From NCBI GenBank assembly GCA_014642895.1, contig BMJD01000006.1, forward strand, positions 9,432 to 73,431: a stretch of 64,000 nucleotides of DNA, given 5' to 3'. The DNA is from Lentibacillus populi. Its GTDB lineage: Bacteria > Bacillota > Bacilli > Bacillales > Amphibacillaceae. The number at the start of each line of letters is the position of its first letter. Position 1 is the first letter of the stretch. Made by a program: the position numbers and the translations under genes. Under the pieces are notes generated by a model, which worked only from the letters and a program-made list of their open reading frames with translations, did not search any database and was not told the DNA's origin. This document shows positions 52,298-63,987 of this stretch, in pieces.

Positions 52298-52552
52298 GCG
52301 CCCGGTTAGCGACGTATGGACTGCGCCCTGCCATGCAGGGTGGTTCGGTGTTGCCGCGCAAAGCGGCGGTTTTAACCGAACATTCCTACCGTAGGAGATA
52401 AAGGAAACATGCCCCTGCAACAGGGGTAGACGTGAGTTGGACGCAAAGTCCGTTCTTAGTCGGCATTCCTTCTTACCCGAACCGATGTTGACTTATCGTA
52501 CGGAGGCGGGTGTTGTCCACTAGTCGCTGGGCGCTGGAGCCGGACGTGGCCT
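52298..52552 (+). ncRNA. Structured repeat element, copy 2 (candidate mobile-element RNA)
   Basis: About 255 nt aligning with the minus-strand copy at 24117-24360. Visible stems: CGCCCTGC/GCAGGG, GTTCGGTt/AACCGAAC enclosing a CCGC/GCGG hairpin, CCTAC/GTAGG, CCCCTG/CAGGGG and GGAC/GTCC. Several differ in sequence from copy 1 but still pair. Blocks GATGTTGACTTATCGTACGG and ATAAAGGAAACATGCC are nearly identical. No transposase, TnpB or IscB gene is adjacent, so it would be an orphan copy. Confidence 0.55.
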
Positions 52553-52620
52553 ACACTGTTGCGAACGGAATTGGGCCTTAGTTTATACATTTTCTTTTCT
52601 AATAGAAATTTAACGAATGA

Positions 52621-52658
52621 ATGCTGGCAACTTTATATACAAGTTGCCAGCATTTTTT
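52621..52658 (+). terminator. Terminator upstream of the suf operon
   Basis: ATGCTGGCAACTT / AAGTTGCCAGCAT perfect arms with a short loop and TTTTTT. Confidence 0.93.
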
Positions 52659-52806
52659 GGAATATGAGATTGGTGAATGGCCTTAGATTGCAAGTTGTGT
52701 AATTTCCTCGTTCATGGCCAAATTGCCTAACAGACAATGACGTTTCACTTTGTGTTAAACTATAACTATCCCAAGAAAAAACGTGATATTTATCAACCTA
52801 AAAGAG

Positions 52807-52835
52807 TTGAATATACATTCGAAATGATATAAGAT
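52807..52835 (+). promoter_or_regulatory. Candidate suf promoter
   Basis: TTGAAT, 17 bases, TAAGAT, followed by two TGAGAAT words 13 bp apart (52840-52859) that could belong to a Fur/PerR-like site. Weak evidence. Confidence 0.4.
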
Positions 52836-52908
52836 TGTAATGAGAATAAATTGAGAATGGAAATTGCTCCATTTGAATACACACATAATAGTAATTGGAG
52901 GTATCGAT

Positions 52909-53694
52909 ATGGCAGGATCAACACTAGAAATCAAAAATCTTCATGTATCTATTGAAGGAAAAGAGATATTAAAAGGTGTAAACCTTACGATAAAGGGTGG
53001 AGAATTCCATGCGGTCATGGGGCCGAACGGAACAGGGAAATCCACCCTGGCATCAGCAATTATGGGTCATCCGAAATATGAAGTAACAGAAGGAAGTGTA
53101 CTTTTGGACGGCCAGGATGTGTTGGAAATGGAAGTTGACGAACGTGCTCGTGCTGGTCTGTTCCTTGGCATGCAGTATCCAAGTGAAATCAGTGGTGTGA
53201 CAACTTCTGACTTCTTGCGCTCCTCGATTAATGCTCGTCGTGAGGAAGGCGATGAAATTCCATTAATGAAATTTATTAAGGAAATGGATAATACACTGGA
53301 TTACCTGGAAATTGATAAAAACATGGCACAACGCTATTTAAACGAAGGCTTTTCCGGTGGTGAGAAGAAGCGTAATGAAATTTTACAATTAATGATGATC
53401 AAACCAGAAATTGCCATCTTGGACGAAATCGATTCCGGGCTGGATATTGACGCACTGAAAGTTGTTTCCAAAGGGATCAATAAGTTACGTGATGAAAACT
53501 TTGGCTGCTTAATTATTACGCACTATCAACGCTTGCTGAATTATATTACTCCGGACGTTGTCCATGTCATGATGCAAGGACGTGTTGTTAAATCTGGCGG
53601 ACCTGAGCTGGCACAACGGTTAGAAGCTGAAGGGTACGACTGGATTAAGGAAGAATTGGGTATTGAAGACGAAACTGTTGAGCAAAATGCGTAA
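52909..53694 (+). CDS. sufC: Fe-S assembly ATPase SufC
   Basis: A 261-residue ABC-type ATPase of the SUF iron-sulfur system: Walker A GPNGTGKST, signature FSGGEKKRNEIL (the SufC-specific GGEKKR), Walker B IAILDEIDSGLD, switch TH in IITHYQR. It forms SufBC2D, the scaffold on which Fe-S clusters are built. TTGGAGG lies before ATG 52909. It heads the five-gene operon sufCDSUB. Confidence 0.97.
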   Translation: MAGSTLEIKNLHVSIEGKEILKGVNLTIKGGEFHAVMGPNGTGKSTLASAIMGHPKYEVTEGSVLLDGQDVLEMEVDERARAGLFLGMQYPSEISGVTTSDFLRSSINARREEGDEIPLMKFIKEMDNTLDYLEIDKNMAQRYLNEGFSGGEKKRNEILQLMMIKPEIAILDEIDSGLDIDALKVVSKGINKLRDENFGCLIITHYQRLLNYITPDVVHVMMQGRVVKSGGPELAQRLEAEGYDWIKEELGIEDETVEQNA

Positions 53695-53711
53695 AGGTTA
53701 GGAGGGGTAAT

Positions 53712-56666
<2,955 letters not shown>

Positions 56667-56711
56667 GAAATACGGATTAGACATGGGTGACACTAAAAGG
56701 AGGTTTTTTTC

Positions 56712-58112
56712 ATGGCTAAGAATATGCCAGAGATGGAAGAAGAGTACCAATATGGCTTTCGTGATAGAGACGTTTCAGTTTTCCGCTCTGGAAAAGGTCT
56801 GACACCTGAAGTGGTGAAGGAAATTTCCAGAATGAAGGAAGAACCGCAGTGGATGTTGGATTATCGTTTAAAAGCATTGGACCACTTTTATAAACGACCT
56901 ATGCCACAATGGGGCGGCGATCTTTCAGAACTAGATTTTGATGAAATTGTTTACTATGTGAAGCCGTCCGAAAGACAAGGTAAAACGTGGGATGAAGTAC
57001 CAGATGAAATCAAACAAACTTTTGATAAATTAGGTATACCGGAAGCAGAACAAAAATATTTAGCTGGTGTATCAGCACAATATGAGTCCGAAGTTGTTTA
57101 TCATAGTCTAAAGGAAGATTTGGAAAAAATGGGTATTGTGTTTAAAGATACCGACACAGCCCTGAAGGAAAACGAAGAATTATTCAAACAGTACTTTGGT
57201 AAAGTGATTCCAGCTACAGACAACAAATTTGCCGCACTAAATTCAGCGGTATGGTCTGGCGGATCATTCATTTATGTGCCAAAAGGCGTGAAAGCAACGA
57301 CACCATTACAGGCATATTTCCGGATTAACTCGGAAAATATGGGACAGTTTGAGCGGACACTGATCATTGTTGATGAGGGTGCATCTGTTCATTACGTGGA
57401 AGGTTGTACAGCTCCAGTTTATACAACGAATTCACTGCACAGTGCGGTTGTAGAGATCTTTGTTAAAAAAGATGCCTACTGCCGTTATACAACGATCCAA
57501 AACTGGGCAAATAACGTATATAATCTAGTAACAAAACGGGCAACGTGTGATGCTAATGCAACAATGGAATGGATTGACGGAAACATCGGATCGAAGCTGA
57601 CGATGAAATATCCTGCCGTTCTATTAAAAGGGGAAGGTGCCCGTGGTAACACACTTTCGATTGCCCTTGCCGGCCGCGGTCAATGTCAGGATGCTGGTGC
57701 AAAAATGCATCATTTAGCACCAAATACGTCATCGACGATCGTTTCCAAATCGATCTCGAAACATGGTGGTAAAGTTAACTATCGCGGACTTGTTCACTTT
57801 GGCCGCAAAGCAGAAAATGCACGTGCCAACGTTGAGTGTGACACTTTAATCATGGATAACGAATCCACTTCCGATACCATTCCGTATAATGAAGTATATA
57901 ATAACAATATTTCATTGGAGCATGAAGCGAAAGTATCAAAAGTGTCTGAAGAACAGCTATTCTATCTGATGAGTAGAGGTCTTAGCGAGGAAGAAGCAAC
58001 TGAAATGATTGTAATGGGCTTTATCGAGCCATTTACAAAAGAACTGCCAATGGAATATGCTGTTGAAATGAACCGACTTATAAAAATGGAAATGGAAGGT
58101 AGTATTGGATAA
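56712..58112 (+). CDS. sufB: Fe-S assembly scaffold SufB
   Basis: A 466-residue SufB scaffold. It has the N-terminal [19 protein letters not shown], beta-helix repeats with [21 protein letters not shown] (read in parts) and the cluster-region [19 protein letters not shown]. It receives sulfur and iron and forms SufBC2D. AAAAGGAGG lies before the ATG. It is the last gene of the operon. Confidence 0.96.
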   Translation: MAKNMPEMEEEYQYGFRDRDVSVFRSGKGLTPEVVKEISRMKEEPQWMLDYRLKALDHFYKRPMPQWGGDLSELDFDEIVYYVKPSERQGKTWDEVPDEIKQTFDKLGIPEAEQKYLAGVSAQYESEVVYHSLKEDLEKMGIVFKDTDTALKENEELFKQYFGKVIPATDNKFAALNSAVWSGGSFIYVPKGVKATTPLQAYFRINSENMGQFERTLIIVDEGASVHYVEGCTAPVYTTNSLHSAVVEIFVKKDAYCRYTTIQNWANNVYNLVTKRATCDANATMEWIDGNIGSKLTMKYPAVLLKGEGARGNTLSIALAGRGQCQDAGAKMHHLAPNTSSTIVSKSISKHGGKVNYRGLVHFGRKAENARANVECDTLIMDNESTSDTIPYNEVYNNNISLEHEAKVSKVSEEQLFYLMSRGLSEEEATEMIVMGFIEPFTKELPMEYAVEMNRLIKMEMEGSIG

Positions 58113-58138
58113 CCTTTGCCTCCAACGTTTTAAAAAAA

Positions 58139-58166
58139 AGTCCGTGGGTGGATTGCACCCACGGAT
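58139..58166 (+). terminator. Hairpin after sufB
   Basis: TCCGTGGGTG / CACCCACGGA perfect arms with a five-base loop. Ts are few after it, but an A-run precedes it, so it may also act on the opposite strand. Confidence 0.7.
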
Positions 58167-58374
58167 AACCATATATTTGTTTTAATCCTGGATACTGCTG
58201 AATACAAGCTAATCGCGTCGACCTCATTTTTTTCTGTGACGTGAAGGTATATGTCAGCAGTTATTTTTATGTTTGCGTGCCTCATTGATTCGATACATAT
58301 TTTATATTTGCTCCAGGCTCTAATAAATGTACTGCATGAATGACCTTGTGCATGTGGGAATAATACTGTGGCAT
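58165..58374 (-). pseudogene. Phage-type tyrosine recombinase (integrase) remnant
   Basis: On the minus strand one frame gives HAVHLLEPGANIKYVSN before a stop; a shifted frame continues MRHANIKITADIYLHVTEK. Joined, these are the C-terminal catalytic region of a tyrosine integrase (LLLEAGANIKYVSxxLGHA-IxxTxDxYxHV pattern), including the active-site His and the Tyr in DIYLHV. A frameshift separates them and the N-terminal two-thirds are missing. A relic of a phage or integrative element. Confidence 0.75.
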
Positions 58375-58523
58375 ACTCCTATAAAATATATTCTCCCACC
58401 ACATTAGTTCATGGCCACCTCCAAATATTCCCGCCTAAATTTATACTTCTCGGATGCTTAATAGGTCCAATGTGGCTGCCGATGTTATTCTTGCCGGTTG
58501 GTTTAGGTATCGGGCAATCATAA
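58368..58523 (+). CDS. Possible small hydrophobic protein
   Basis: A 51-residue frame from GTG 58368: polar start AYSYKIYSPTTLVHG, then a hydrophobic tail FILLGCLIGPMWLPMLFLPV ending GIGQS. GTGGGAA upstream is a weak ribosome site. It barely touches the integrase remnant on the other strand. It might be a small spore or membrane protein, but chance is not excluded. Confidence 0.25.
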   Translation: MAYSYKIYSPTTLVHGHLQIFPPKFILLGCLIGPMWLPMLFLPVGLGIGQS

Positions 58524-58687
58524 GATGGATATTGCTGAAAATATATTTAACAAAAACAATCTAAATAAGCCGCCCCATTTATGGATATGTCAATCATTTA
58601 ATTCCCTGAAAATGGTTTAATAAAGCAAATAATATAAGGAATACTAAAAGCCTAATAACTTTAAAAACATACAAGGAGGAATATTTC

Positions 58688-59689
58688 ATGCCGGAGAAAC
58701 CCGGGCTTACTTCTTCAGAACTTGGTACATTATGGCTTACTTACCAACAGAAAACAATGATTTTAAGGGTGTTAGAATATTTCATAGAAAAAGCTGATGA
58801 CGAAAAAGCAAAAAATATAATGATTAGCTTATACGATGAAATTGACCCGTATGTAGAGAAAATAATGGTTATTTTCCAAAATGAGGGAGCTGTAATACCA
58901 GTCGGATTTACTTCCGAGGATGTCAACAAAGGTACCCCTAAACTATACGACAATGGTTTTGATATCATGTTCGTTCGCTTGATAAAGGAAATTAGCATGG
59001 CCCTGCATACACTAAATATAACCATGGCATCACGCGAGGATATTGTGATGATTTTTAAAGATCTCACTGCTATTACTCAAAAATATTACAATGCTTGTAC
59101 ACAATATTTGATTGAAAAAGGTATGCATGCTCGGCCTCCTTATGTCTCAATGCCTCAAAAGGTTGAGTTTATTTCAGATACCTCATATTTAAGAGGAGGA
59201 CTTAATCCACTAACTAGAAAGCGAACAATGAATACAGTAGAAGTTGCAAATATGTTCCACGCGATTGAAACAAATGTTACTGGGTTACAAATGATTACTG
59301 GGTTTGCTCAATGTGCTAATACACCTAAAGTAAAAAAATATTTTACTAAAGGAGGCGAAATTGCCAAAAGCATAATCAAGGAACTTAACGAAGTCTTTCT
59401 CGAAGATGGTGTACAAGCACCTGCTGTATCGGGTGGCAATCCCACACGTTCAACAGTGGCTCCGTTCTCTGATAAATTGATGATGTATTGTACAAGCCTC
59501 TTTTGCAGCTTTGCAATAGGGGGAAACTCTTTGGGCACTGCCTTTAGTTTGCGGAATGATTTAGCGACCAAAACTATTGCTTTCATGAAAGATGTCTTCG
59601 AATATGCCCATGAGGGGGCGAAAATTATGATTAGGAACGGATGGATGGAACAACAGCCTCCTATTGAAGAGCGAGAAAAACTTATATAA
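58688..59689 (+). CDS. DUF3231 protein (spore-coat CotF-like fold)
   Basis: A 333-residue helical protein made of two similar halves of about 165 residues, each a four-helix bundle. The first half begins LTSSELGTLWLTYQQKTMIL, the second has ANMFHAIETNVTGLQMITGFAQ. DUF3231 proteins are found in spore formers and resemble CotF/ferritin-like coat proteins; function unknown. AAGGAGG lies before the ATG. It sits alone between the integrase relic and yunE. Confidence 0.8.
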   Translation: MPEKPGLTSSELGTLWLTYQQKTMILRVLEYFIEKADDEKAKNIMISLYDEIDPYVEKIMVIFQNEGAVIPVGFTSEDVNKGTPKLYDNGFDIMFVRLIKEISMALHTLNITMASREDIVMIFKDLTAITQKYYNACTQYLIEKGMHARPPYVSMPQKVEFISDTSYLRGGLNPLTRKRTMNTVEVANMFHAIETNVTGLQMITGFAQCANTPKVKKYFTKGGEIAKSIIKELNEVFLEDGVQAPAVSGGNPTRSTVAPFSDKLMMYCTSLFCSFAIGGNSLGTAFSLRNDLATKTIAFMKDVFEYAHEGAKIMIRNGWMEQQPPIEEREKLI

Positions 59690-59888
59690 TATCTAGGCTC
59701 ATTACCAAAATCTATGGTTGATGTAATCGGGCAACCCTTTGCATGTAAGCCCTGTTACATTCGATTCTTGCGATCAAATAGTCCCTGAAAAATTGCCCCA
59801 ATGTATTTAAATAGGATTCTCACCAAATCAATGCTACTATTAAGGTAGACATACATAGATTCAGACATAGAGATAGAAGGGATTTTAT
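59690..59888. other. Intergenic spacer
   Basis: No gene or clear repeat recognised. Some imperfect inverted repeats (GGGCAACCC region near 59728) occur. The yunE ribosome site AGAAGGGA lies at the right end. Confidence 0.4.
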
Positions 59889-60701
59889 TTGGTTTACATA
59901 ATTTGCGTGTTTATTGGTTTGCTAACCGCATTTGTTGGAAGCTTAATTGGGTTGGGTGGCGGGGTCATTTTAATTCCATGCCTGTTATTTTTGTATCATT
60001 ATACAGAAGGTTTTGCTTGGGCAACGCCGCAAACGATTGTTGGGATTTCCTTAATGGTGATGGTTGTTACGGCATTAGCTTCATCTATATCCTATTTTAA
60101 AAAAGGTCGTATCGATTATAAAACGGGCCTTTTATTTTTGGTTGGCAGCATTCCAGGTGGCATCGTTGGATCGTGGTTAAACCAATACATTGGTGCAGAT
60201 AACTTCTCATTCTATTTTGGGTTATTAATGGTCGTATTGTCGTTACTGTTTCTGGTAAAACGAAAGCCGAAGTCTCCTGATAACCTGAGAAAGCATGTCC
60301 GTACATTTTGGGTGGACGGGCATGTTTATCATTATTCCGTTTCATTTTGGGCAGCATTTGTTTTATCCTTAATCGTCGGTATTTTGTCAGGGTTATTTGG
60401 CATTGGCGGGGGATCCATTATGGTTCCGGCCATGATCCTTTTGTTCGGTATTCCCGCCCATATTGCGACGGCGACATCCATGTTTATGATTTTCTTTATT
60501 AGTATCATTACAGTAAGTTCGCATATTTATTTGGGACATATTGCCTGGGATTATGTTTTTTACTTTATTCCAGGTGCGTGGATCGGCGGGGTTATTGGGG
60601 CTAAAACCAATCAGCTTCTTAAGGGAAATACACTGGAGTGGATATTGCGGATTTTACTTGTTATGATTGGAATTCGATTAATTGTTGAAGGTTTAACATG
60701 A
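59889..60701 (+). CDS. yunE: TauE/SafE-family sulfite/anion exporter (YunE)
   Basis: A 270-residue membrane protein with about eight helices in two repeats, each opening with the glycine-rich family signature: GLLTAFVGSLIGLGGGVILIP and VGILSGLFGIGGGSIMVPAM (read in parts). The family exports sulfite or sulfur-containing organic anions. TTG 59889 follows AGAAGGGA. It is followed by yunD after 13 bases, the B. subtilis order. Confidence 0.88.
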   Translation: MVYIICVFIGLLTAFVGSLIGLGGGVILIPCLLFLYHYTEGFAWATPQTIVGISLMVMVVTALASSISYFKKGRIDYKTGLLFLVGSIPGGIVGSWLNQYIGADNFSFYFGLLMVVLSLLFLVKRKPKSPDNLRKHVRTFWVDGHVYHYSVSFWAAFVLSLIVGILSGLFGIGGGSIMVPAMILLFGIPAHIATATSMFMIFFISIITVSSHIYLGHIAWDYVFYFIPGAWIGGVIGAKTNQLLKGNTLEWILRILLVMIGIRLIVEGLT

Positions 60702-60714
60702 GGAGTTTGAAGCC

Positions 60715-62121
60715 ATGCAGGAGAAATTATGTCTTTATTATACAAACGATTTGCATAGTAACTTTTCCCAGTGGCCAAGGGTGGCCGGGTATTTAAAAGA
60801 GGCCAAAGCAAGTAAAGCACGTGAACAAGCATCATGCTTGCTGATGGATGTTGGGGATCACGTTGACCGGGTTCACCCGATTGCGGAAGCGTTTATGGGG
60901 AAGGCGAATGTACAACTGATGAACGATGTTGGCTATGATGTTGTGACACTCGGGAATAATGAGGGGATTACACTTGGGCATGAGGATCTTTATCACCTCT
61001 ATGATGACGCGGATTTTCAGGTGGTTTGCGCCAATTTGCATGATATGGCAGAGAAAGAACCGGATTGGCTGAAGCCTGTAGTATATTTCCGGTCGGTAAA
61101 CGGAGTGCGTATTGGTGTGATAGGGCTAACCGCCCCCTTTAACAACTACTATGAATTGCTGCAATGGCATGTTTCCAATCCGTTTAAGGCATTAGAAAAA
61201 TATATTAAATCAGTCAAGGAAGCTGCTGATATCGTTATTTTATTATCACATTTAGGAATCAGTGAAGATCAGGCGATTGCAAGAAGGTTTTCGGAAATTG
61301 ATGTAATCATTGGCGGACATACCCACCATTTATTGCGGACAGGGGAAAATGTCAATAACACGATTATTACTGCTGCAGGGAAACATTGTACTTTTGTCGG
61401 TGAGGTTATTCTGACATGGGATCACCAGGCAAAAAAGCTTGTTCATAAAGAGGCATATACAACCGATATTACCCACTTAGCGAAGGATTCGGAAACGGAA
61501 AAAATGCTGCAGCAACTTTATAAAAAGGCGAATAATCTATTAGGTCAAACTGTTGTTCATTTGCATCAGACAATCGAAGTTAAGTGGTTCCAGGAAACGG
61601 CGATTATGCGGAAACTGACCGACACAATGAAAATGTGGACAAAAGCAGATTGTGCCATGTTAAATTCCGGGTTACTGCTTGATGAGCTTTCCAAAGGGGA
61701 TGTTACCTATAAAGACATTCACCGGATATGTCCACATCCGATTAATCCTTGTGTTGTGGAATTAACCGGAGATGAATTAACAGAAGTTGTCCGGGCATCG
61801 TTTACGAAGGATTTAATGGAGCTTAAGTTGAAGGGCTTCGGGTTTCGCGGAGAAGTAATTGGCCGTATGGTATTTTCCGGATTGGCGATTGCTACAACAG
61901 TCCTGACGGATGGGCGTGAGTCGGTAAAAAATGTATTCTTTCAAGGTGAACCGCTTGATCCGGATCGCATTTATTCAGTTGCTGTGGCCGATACATTTAC
62001 ATTTGGACGGTTACTCCCGGAAATAGCAAAATCCGAAACTAAACAATACTTTTTACCAGAATTCCTCCGCGATCTACTAGCCTATACATTGAGGAATGAT
62101 TTTGATGGGAAAGCGGATTAG
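60715..62121 (+). CDS. yunD: 5'-nucleotidase-family metallophosphoesterase YunD
   Basis: A 468-residue two-domain protein. N-terminal metallophosphatase: YYTNDLHSNF, DVGDHVDR, LGNNEGI, LLSHLGIS and GGHTHH are the metal ligands. The C-terminal 5'-nucleotidase domain has MLNSGLLLDELSKGDVTYKDI (read in parts). Unlike secreted nucleotidases it has no signal peptide, so it acts in the cytoplasm; B. subtilis YunD is the counterpart. GAGGAG lies before the ATG. Confidence 0.9.
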   Translation: MQEKLCLYYTNDLHSNFSQWPRVAGYLKEAKASKAREQASCLLMDVGDHVDRVHPIAEAFMGKANVQLMNDVGYDVVTLGNNEGITLGHEDLYHLYDDADFQVVCANLHDMAEKEPDWLKPVVYFRSVNGVRIGVIGLTAPFNNYYELLQWHVSNPFKALEKYIKSVKEAADIVILLSHLGISEDQAIARRFSEIDVIIGGHTHHLLRTGENVNNTIITAAGKHCTFVGEVILTWDHQAKKLVHKEAYTTDITHLAKDSETEKMLQQLYKKANNLLGQTVVHLHQTIEVKWFQETAIMRKLTDTMKMWTKADCAMLNSGLLLDELSKGDVTYKDIHRICPHPINPCVVELTGDELTEVVRASFTKDLMELKLKGFGFRGEVIGRMVFSGLAIATTVLTDGRESVKNVFFQGEPLDPDRIYSVAVADTFTFGRLLPEIAKSETKQYFLPEFLRDLLAYTLRNDFDGKAD

Positions 62122-62154
62122 AATAGAGACACGAGCGGGGGCCCATCAGAATTG

Positions 62155-62348
62155 ATCGAGGATTAGGCAAAATTGATCGAGCACAGGTAAAATTGATCGA
62201 GCCGGATGAAAAATCGACCGAGCAACGGGCGAAATCGATCGAGCGGTATAGAAAGTCGATCGAATTACGTGCGAAATCGATCGAGTGGGGGAAAGTCGAT
62301 CGGGCAACAGCCAAAAGTCAATTGAGCAGTGTAGAAGGTCGATCGAGC
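62155..62348. repeat. Degenerate 21-bp repeats (gatcgag type)
   Basis: GATCGAG-like words at 62155, 62176, 62196, 62217, 62238, 62259, 62280, 62299, 62320 and 62342, mostly 21 bp apart. Filler alternates AAAATT, GAAATC and GAAAGTC before the word. The vocabulary is shared with the perfect array at 1-120. It fills the gap between yunD and yunC. Confidence 0.92.
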
Positions 62349-62438
62349 AGCATGACAACAATCAATCACAATAAGAACCCCAAGTGACATTGTCCAAGCT
62401 CCTTGAATACATATGGTAGTGTAGGTCAAGGAGGAGGC

Positions 62439-62753
62439 ATGAGCACGAGAATGATTACGGTGAATCCGCTCGAGGTTGACGGAATGTTCTTTACTGCTAT
62501 TACGGTGGAACTTCCAAAAACAAATTTATTGATGATTACAAATGAAATTGGTTACATCATGTGTGGAGCTTTGGATGTGGATGTGCTGAATGAGGTACTA
62601 GCAGATCGTAACGTTATTGCGGGTCGCGCGGTTGGTGTTAAAACAATTGATGATTTGCTGCATGCACCACTCGAAAAAATTACTGATGCATCCAAGGCGT
62701 ATGGCTGGGAACCTGGCATAATCGGGAGAGATGCATTATTAAACATATCGTAA
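62439..62753 (+). CDS. yunC: DUF1805 protein YunC
   Basis: A 104-residue protein with MFFTAITVELPKTNLLMI, IGYIMCGALDVDVLNEVL and RAVGVKTIDDLLHAPL, the DUF1805/YunC blocks. The structure of B. subtilis YunC is known but its function is not. AAGGAGG is four bases before ATG 62439; the ATG 12 bases later is an alternative start. The order yunE-yunD-yunC-yunB is kept. Confidence 0.88.
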   Translation: MSTRMITVNPLEVDGMFFTAITVELPKTNLLMITNEIGYIMCGALDVDVLNEVLADRNVIAGRAVGVKTIDDLLHAPLEKITDASKAYGWEPGIIGRDALLNIS

Positions 62754-62783
62754 AATGTCTTCCAGAGGGGAGGCATTTTTTAA
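62752..62783 (+). terminator. Terminator of yunC
   Basis: AAAATGtCTTCC / GGGAGgCATTTT imperfect arms with a short loop and T run, immediately after the stop codon. Confidence 0.75.
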
Positions 62784-62829
62784 ACCCAAGAATTTAACAT
62801 GTGGTAAGGGTCAACTTATGAGCATTAAA

Positions 62830-62890
62830 CATCGGATCGAGCGCTAGGCATCAAATCCAAGGGTACGAACATCAAACCGAGTGAAGAAAC
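62830..62890. repeat. Short degenerate repeats (catc type)
   Basis: CATC(G/A)(G/A)A words at 62830, 62849 and 62870, the last two 21 bp apart. A minor cluster mixing the catc and gatcgag vocabularies. Confidence 0.5.
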
Positions 62891-62972
62891 TTTGCCCAAG
62901 CTAAACGCTGTGAACTGCTACCTGAAAATAGAGGCAACACGTTTGGAAAATTGCCCTCTTACATGGAAGATG

Positions 62973-63041
62973 CTGAAATTTCATGAAAAGTTGCTGAAGT
63001 TCGACAAAAAGTTCCTGAACCAAACCCGAAGGTTGCTAAAC
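62973..63041. repeat. Degenerate 21-bp repeats (ctgaag type)
   Basis: CTGAAA, CTGAAG, CTGAAC and CTAAAC begin at 62973, 62994, 63015 and 63036, exactly 21 bp apart. Between yunC and yunB. Confidence 0.85.
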
Positions 63042-63155
63042 ATACTGGAATACCGATGAACATAATCCCGCAAGAACCGTATGAAGTGGACTTTACGTCT
63101 GCTGTCAATATTACAGATTCAGCTTGTCAAAAATAATATAAAATGCCAAGTCTAA

Positions 63156-63195
63156 CCCCCCTAAAACAAGCATAGATTGTTTTAGGGGGGTTTTC
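63156..63195 (+). terminator. Hairpin masking the yunB ribosome site
   Basis: CCCCCCTAAAACAA / TTGTTTTAGGGGGG perfect 14-pair arms with a seven-base loop, followed by TTTTC. The right arm contains the AGGGGGG ribosome site of yunB. It can act as terminator for upstream transcription or as a translational mask. Confidence 0.8.
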
Positions 63196-63198
63196 ATA

Positions 63199-63987
63199 TT
63201 GCTGCGACGACAACCATTTTTTCGAAAAAAACGAACACCACCTCCAGTGAAAAATATTGTGGTCATTACGATGATTTTATTCCTGTTGATGATCTGGTTT
63301 GCTATTTTTATTGTGAATAAAGGTATAGAACCGGCGTTAATGGATATTGCAAAATCAAAATCAAATGAATTTGCCACTCGTGGGATAAACGCGGCAGTTA
63401 GGTTTGCGGAGGGCTACGATTTTGAAGATGTATCTGAATTTACCAGGAACAATGAAGGGGAGATTACCTCCTGGAAAATTAATACTGCAGCTGTTAATGA
63501 AATAAATCGGTATGCTACAGACCGGGTGGAGGAATTTTTTCAATGGATGAATACTGGGGAAGTACCCGAGGATTCGAGCTTGGAGTTGGAGTATGGCAAT
63601 ACGATTGAAGAAATGCGTAAAGAAGATCCCACACTAGTGGAAATCCCGCTTGGCATGGTAACGGGGAATACGGTACTGGCCAATTTGGGTCCAAAAGTTC
63701 CTGTAAATATGGAGCTTATTGGAAATGTAAAAACCGATGTTGTTCATAAAGCGGAGGCGTTTGGGATAAATAGTGCGATGGTTAAAGTATTTATTCATGT
63801 AGAAGCGGAAGTCCGAGTTGTTATTCCATTTTCAACTGATGTAAGGGAAGTAAGTACGGATGTATATGTAGACTCTGGAGTAGTTAATCTGGGTGTTCCG
63901 GAGTTTTACGGTGAAGGTGGGAATAATGGTCCATCAATAGCTGTCCCTAAAGATGACCTTAACAAGGACTTGAAAGATAACGAATAA
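63199..63987 (+). CDS. yunB: Sporulation protein YunB
   Basis: A 262-residue protein with one N-terminal membrane helix (IVVITMILFLLMIWFAIFIV) after a basic start RRQPFFRKKR, then an extracytoplasmic domain with KGIEPALMDIAKSKSNEFATRGIN (read in parts) and VNMELIGNVKTDVVHKAEAFGINSA. This is the YunB family, made in the mother cell under sigma-E in B. subtilis. TTG 63199 is the start, eight bases after AGGGGGG. The tail is acidic. Confidence 0.92.
   Translation: MLRRQPFFRKKRTPPPVKNIVVITMILFLLMIWFAIFIVNKGIEPALMDIAKSKSNEFATRGINAAVRFAEGYDFEDVSEFTRNNEGEITSWKINTAAVNEINRYATDRVEEFFQWMNTGEVPEDSSLELEYGNTIEEMRKEDPTLVEIPLGMVTGNTVLANLGPKVPVNMELIGNVKTDVVHKAEAFGINSAMVKVFIHVEAEVRVVIPFSTDVREVSTDVYVDSGVVNLGVPEFYGEGGNNGPSIAVPKDDLNKDLKDNE

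Noticed and set aside
52092-52420. Two overlapping 89-residue minus-strand frames and a 75-residue plus-strand frame
   Set aside because: They run through the structured RNA element and have no start signals; the shorter 56-residue plus frame is more plausible.
62039-62361. Minus-strand frames rich in ARSI/RSIS repeats
   Set aside because: These are translations of the gatcga repeat array, with no ribosome site.
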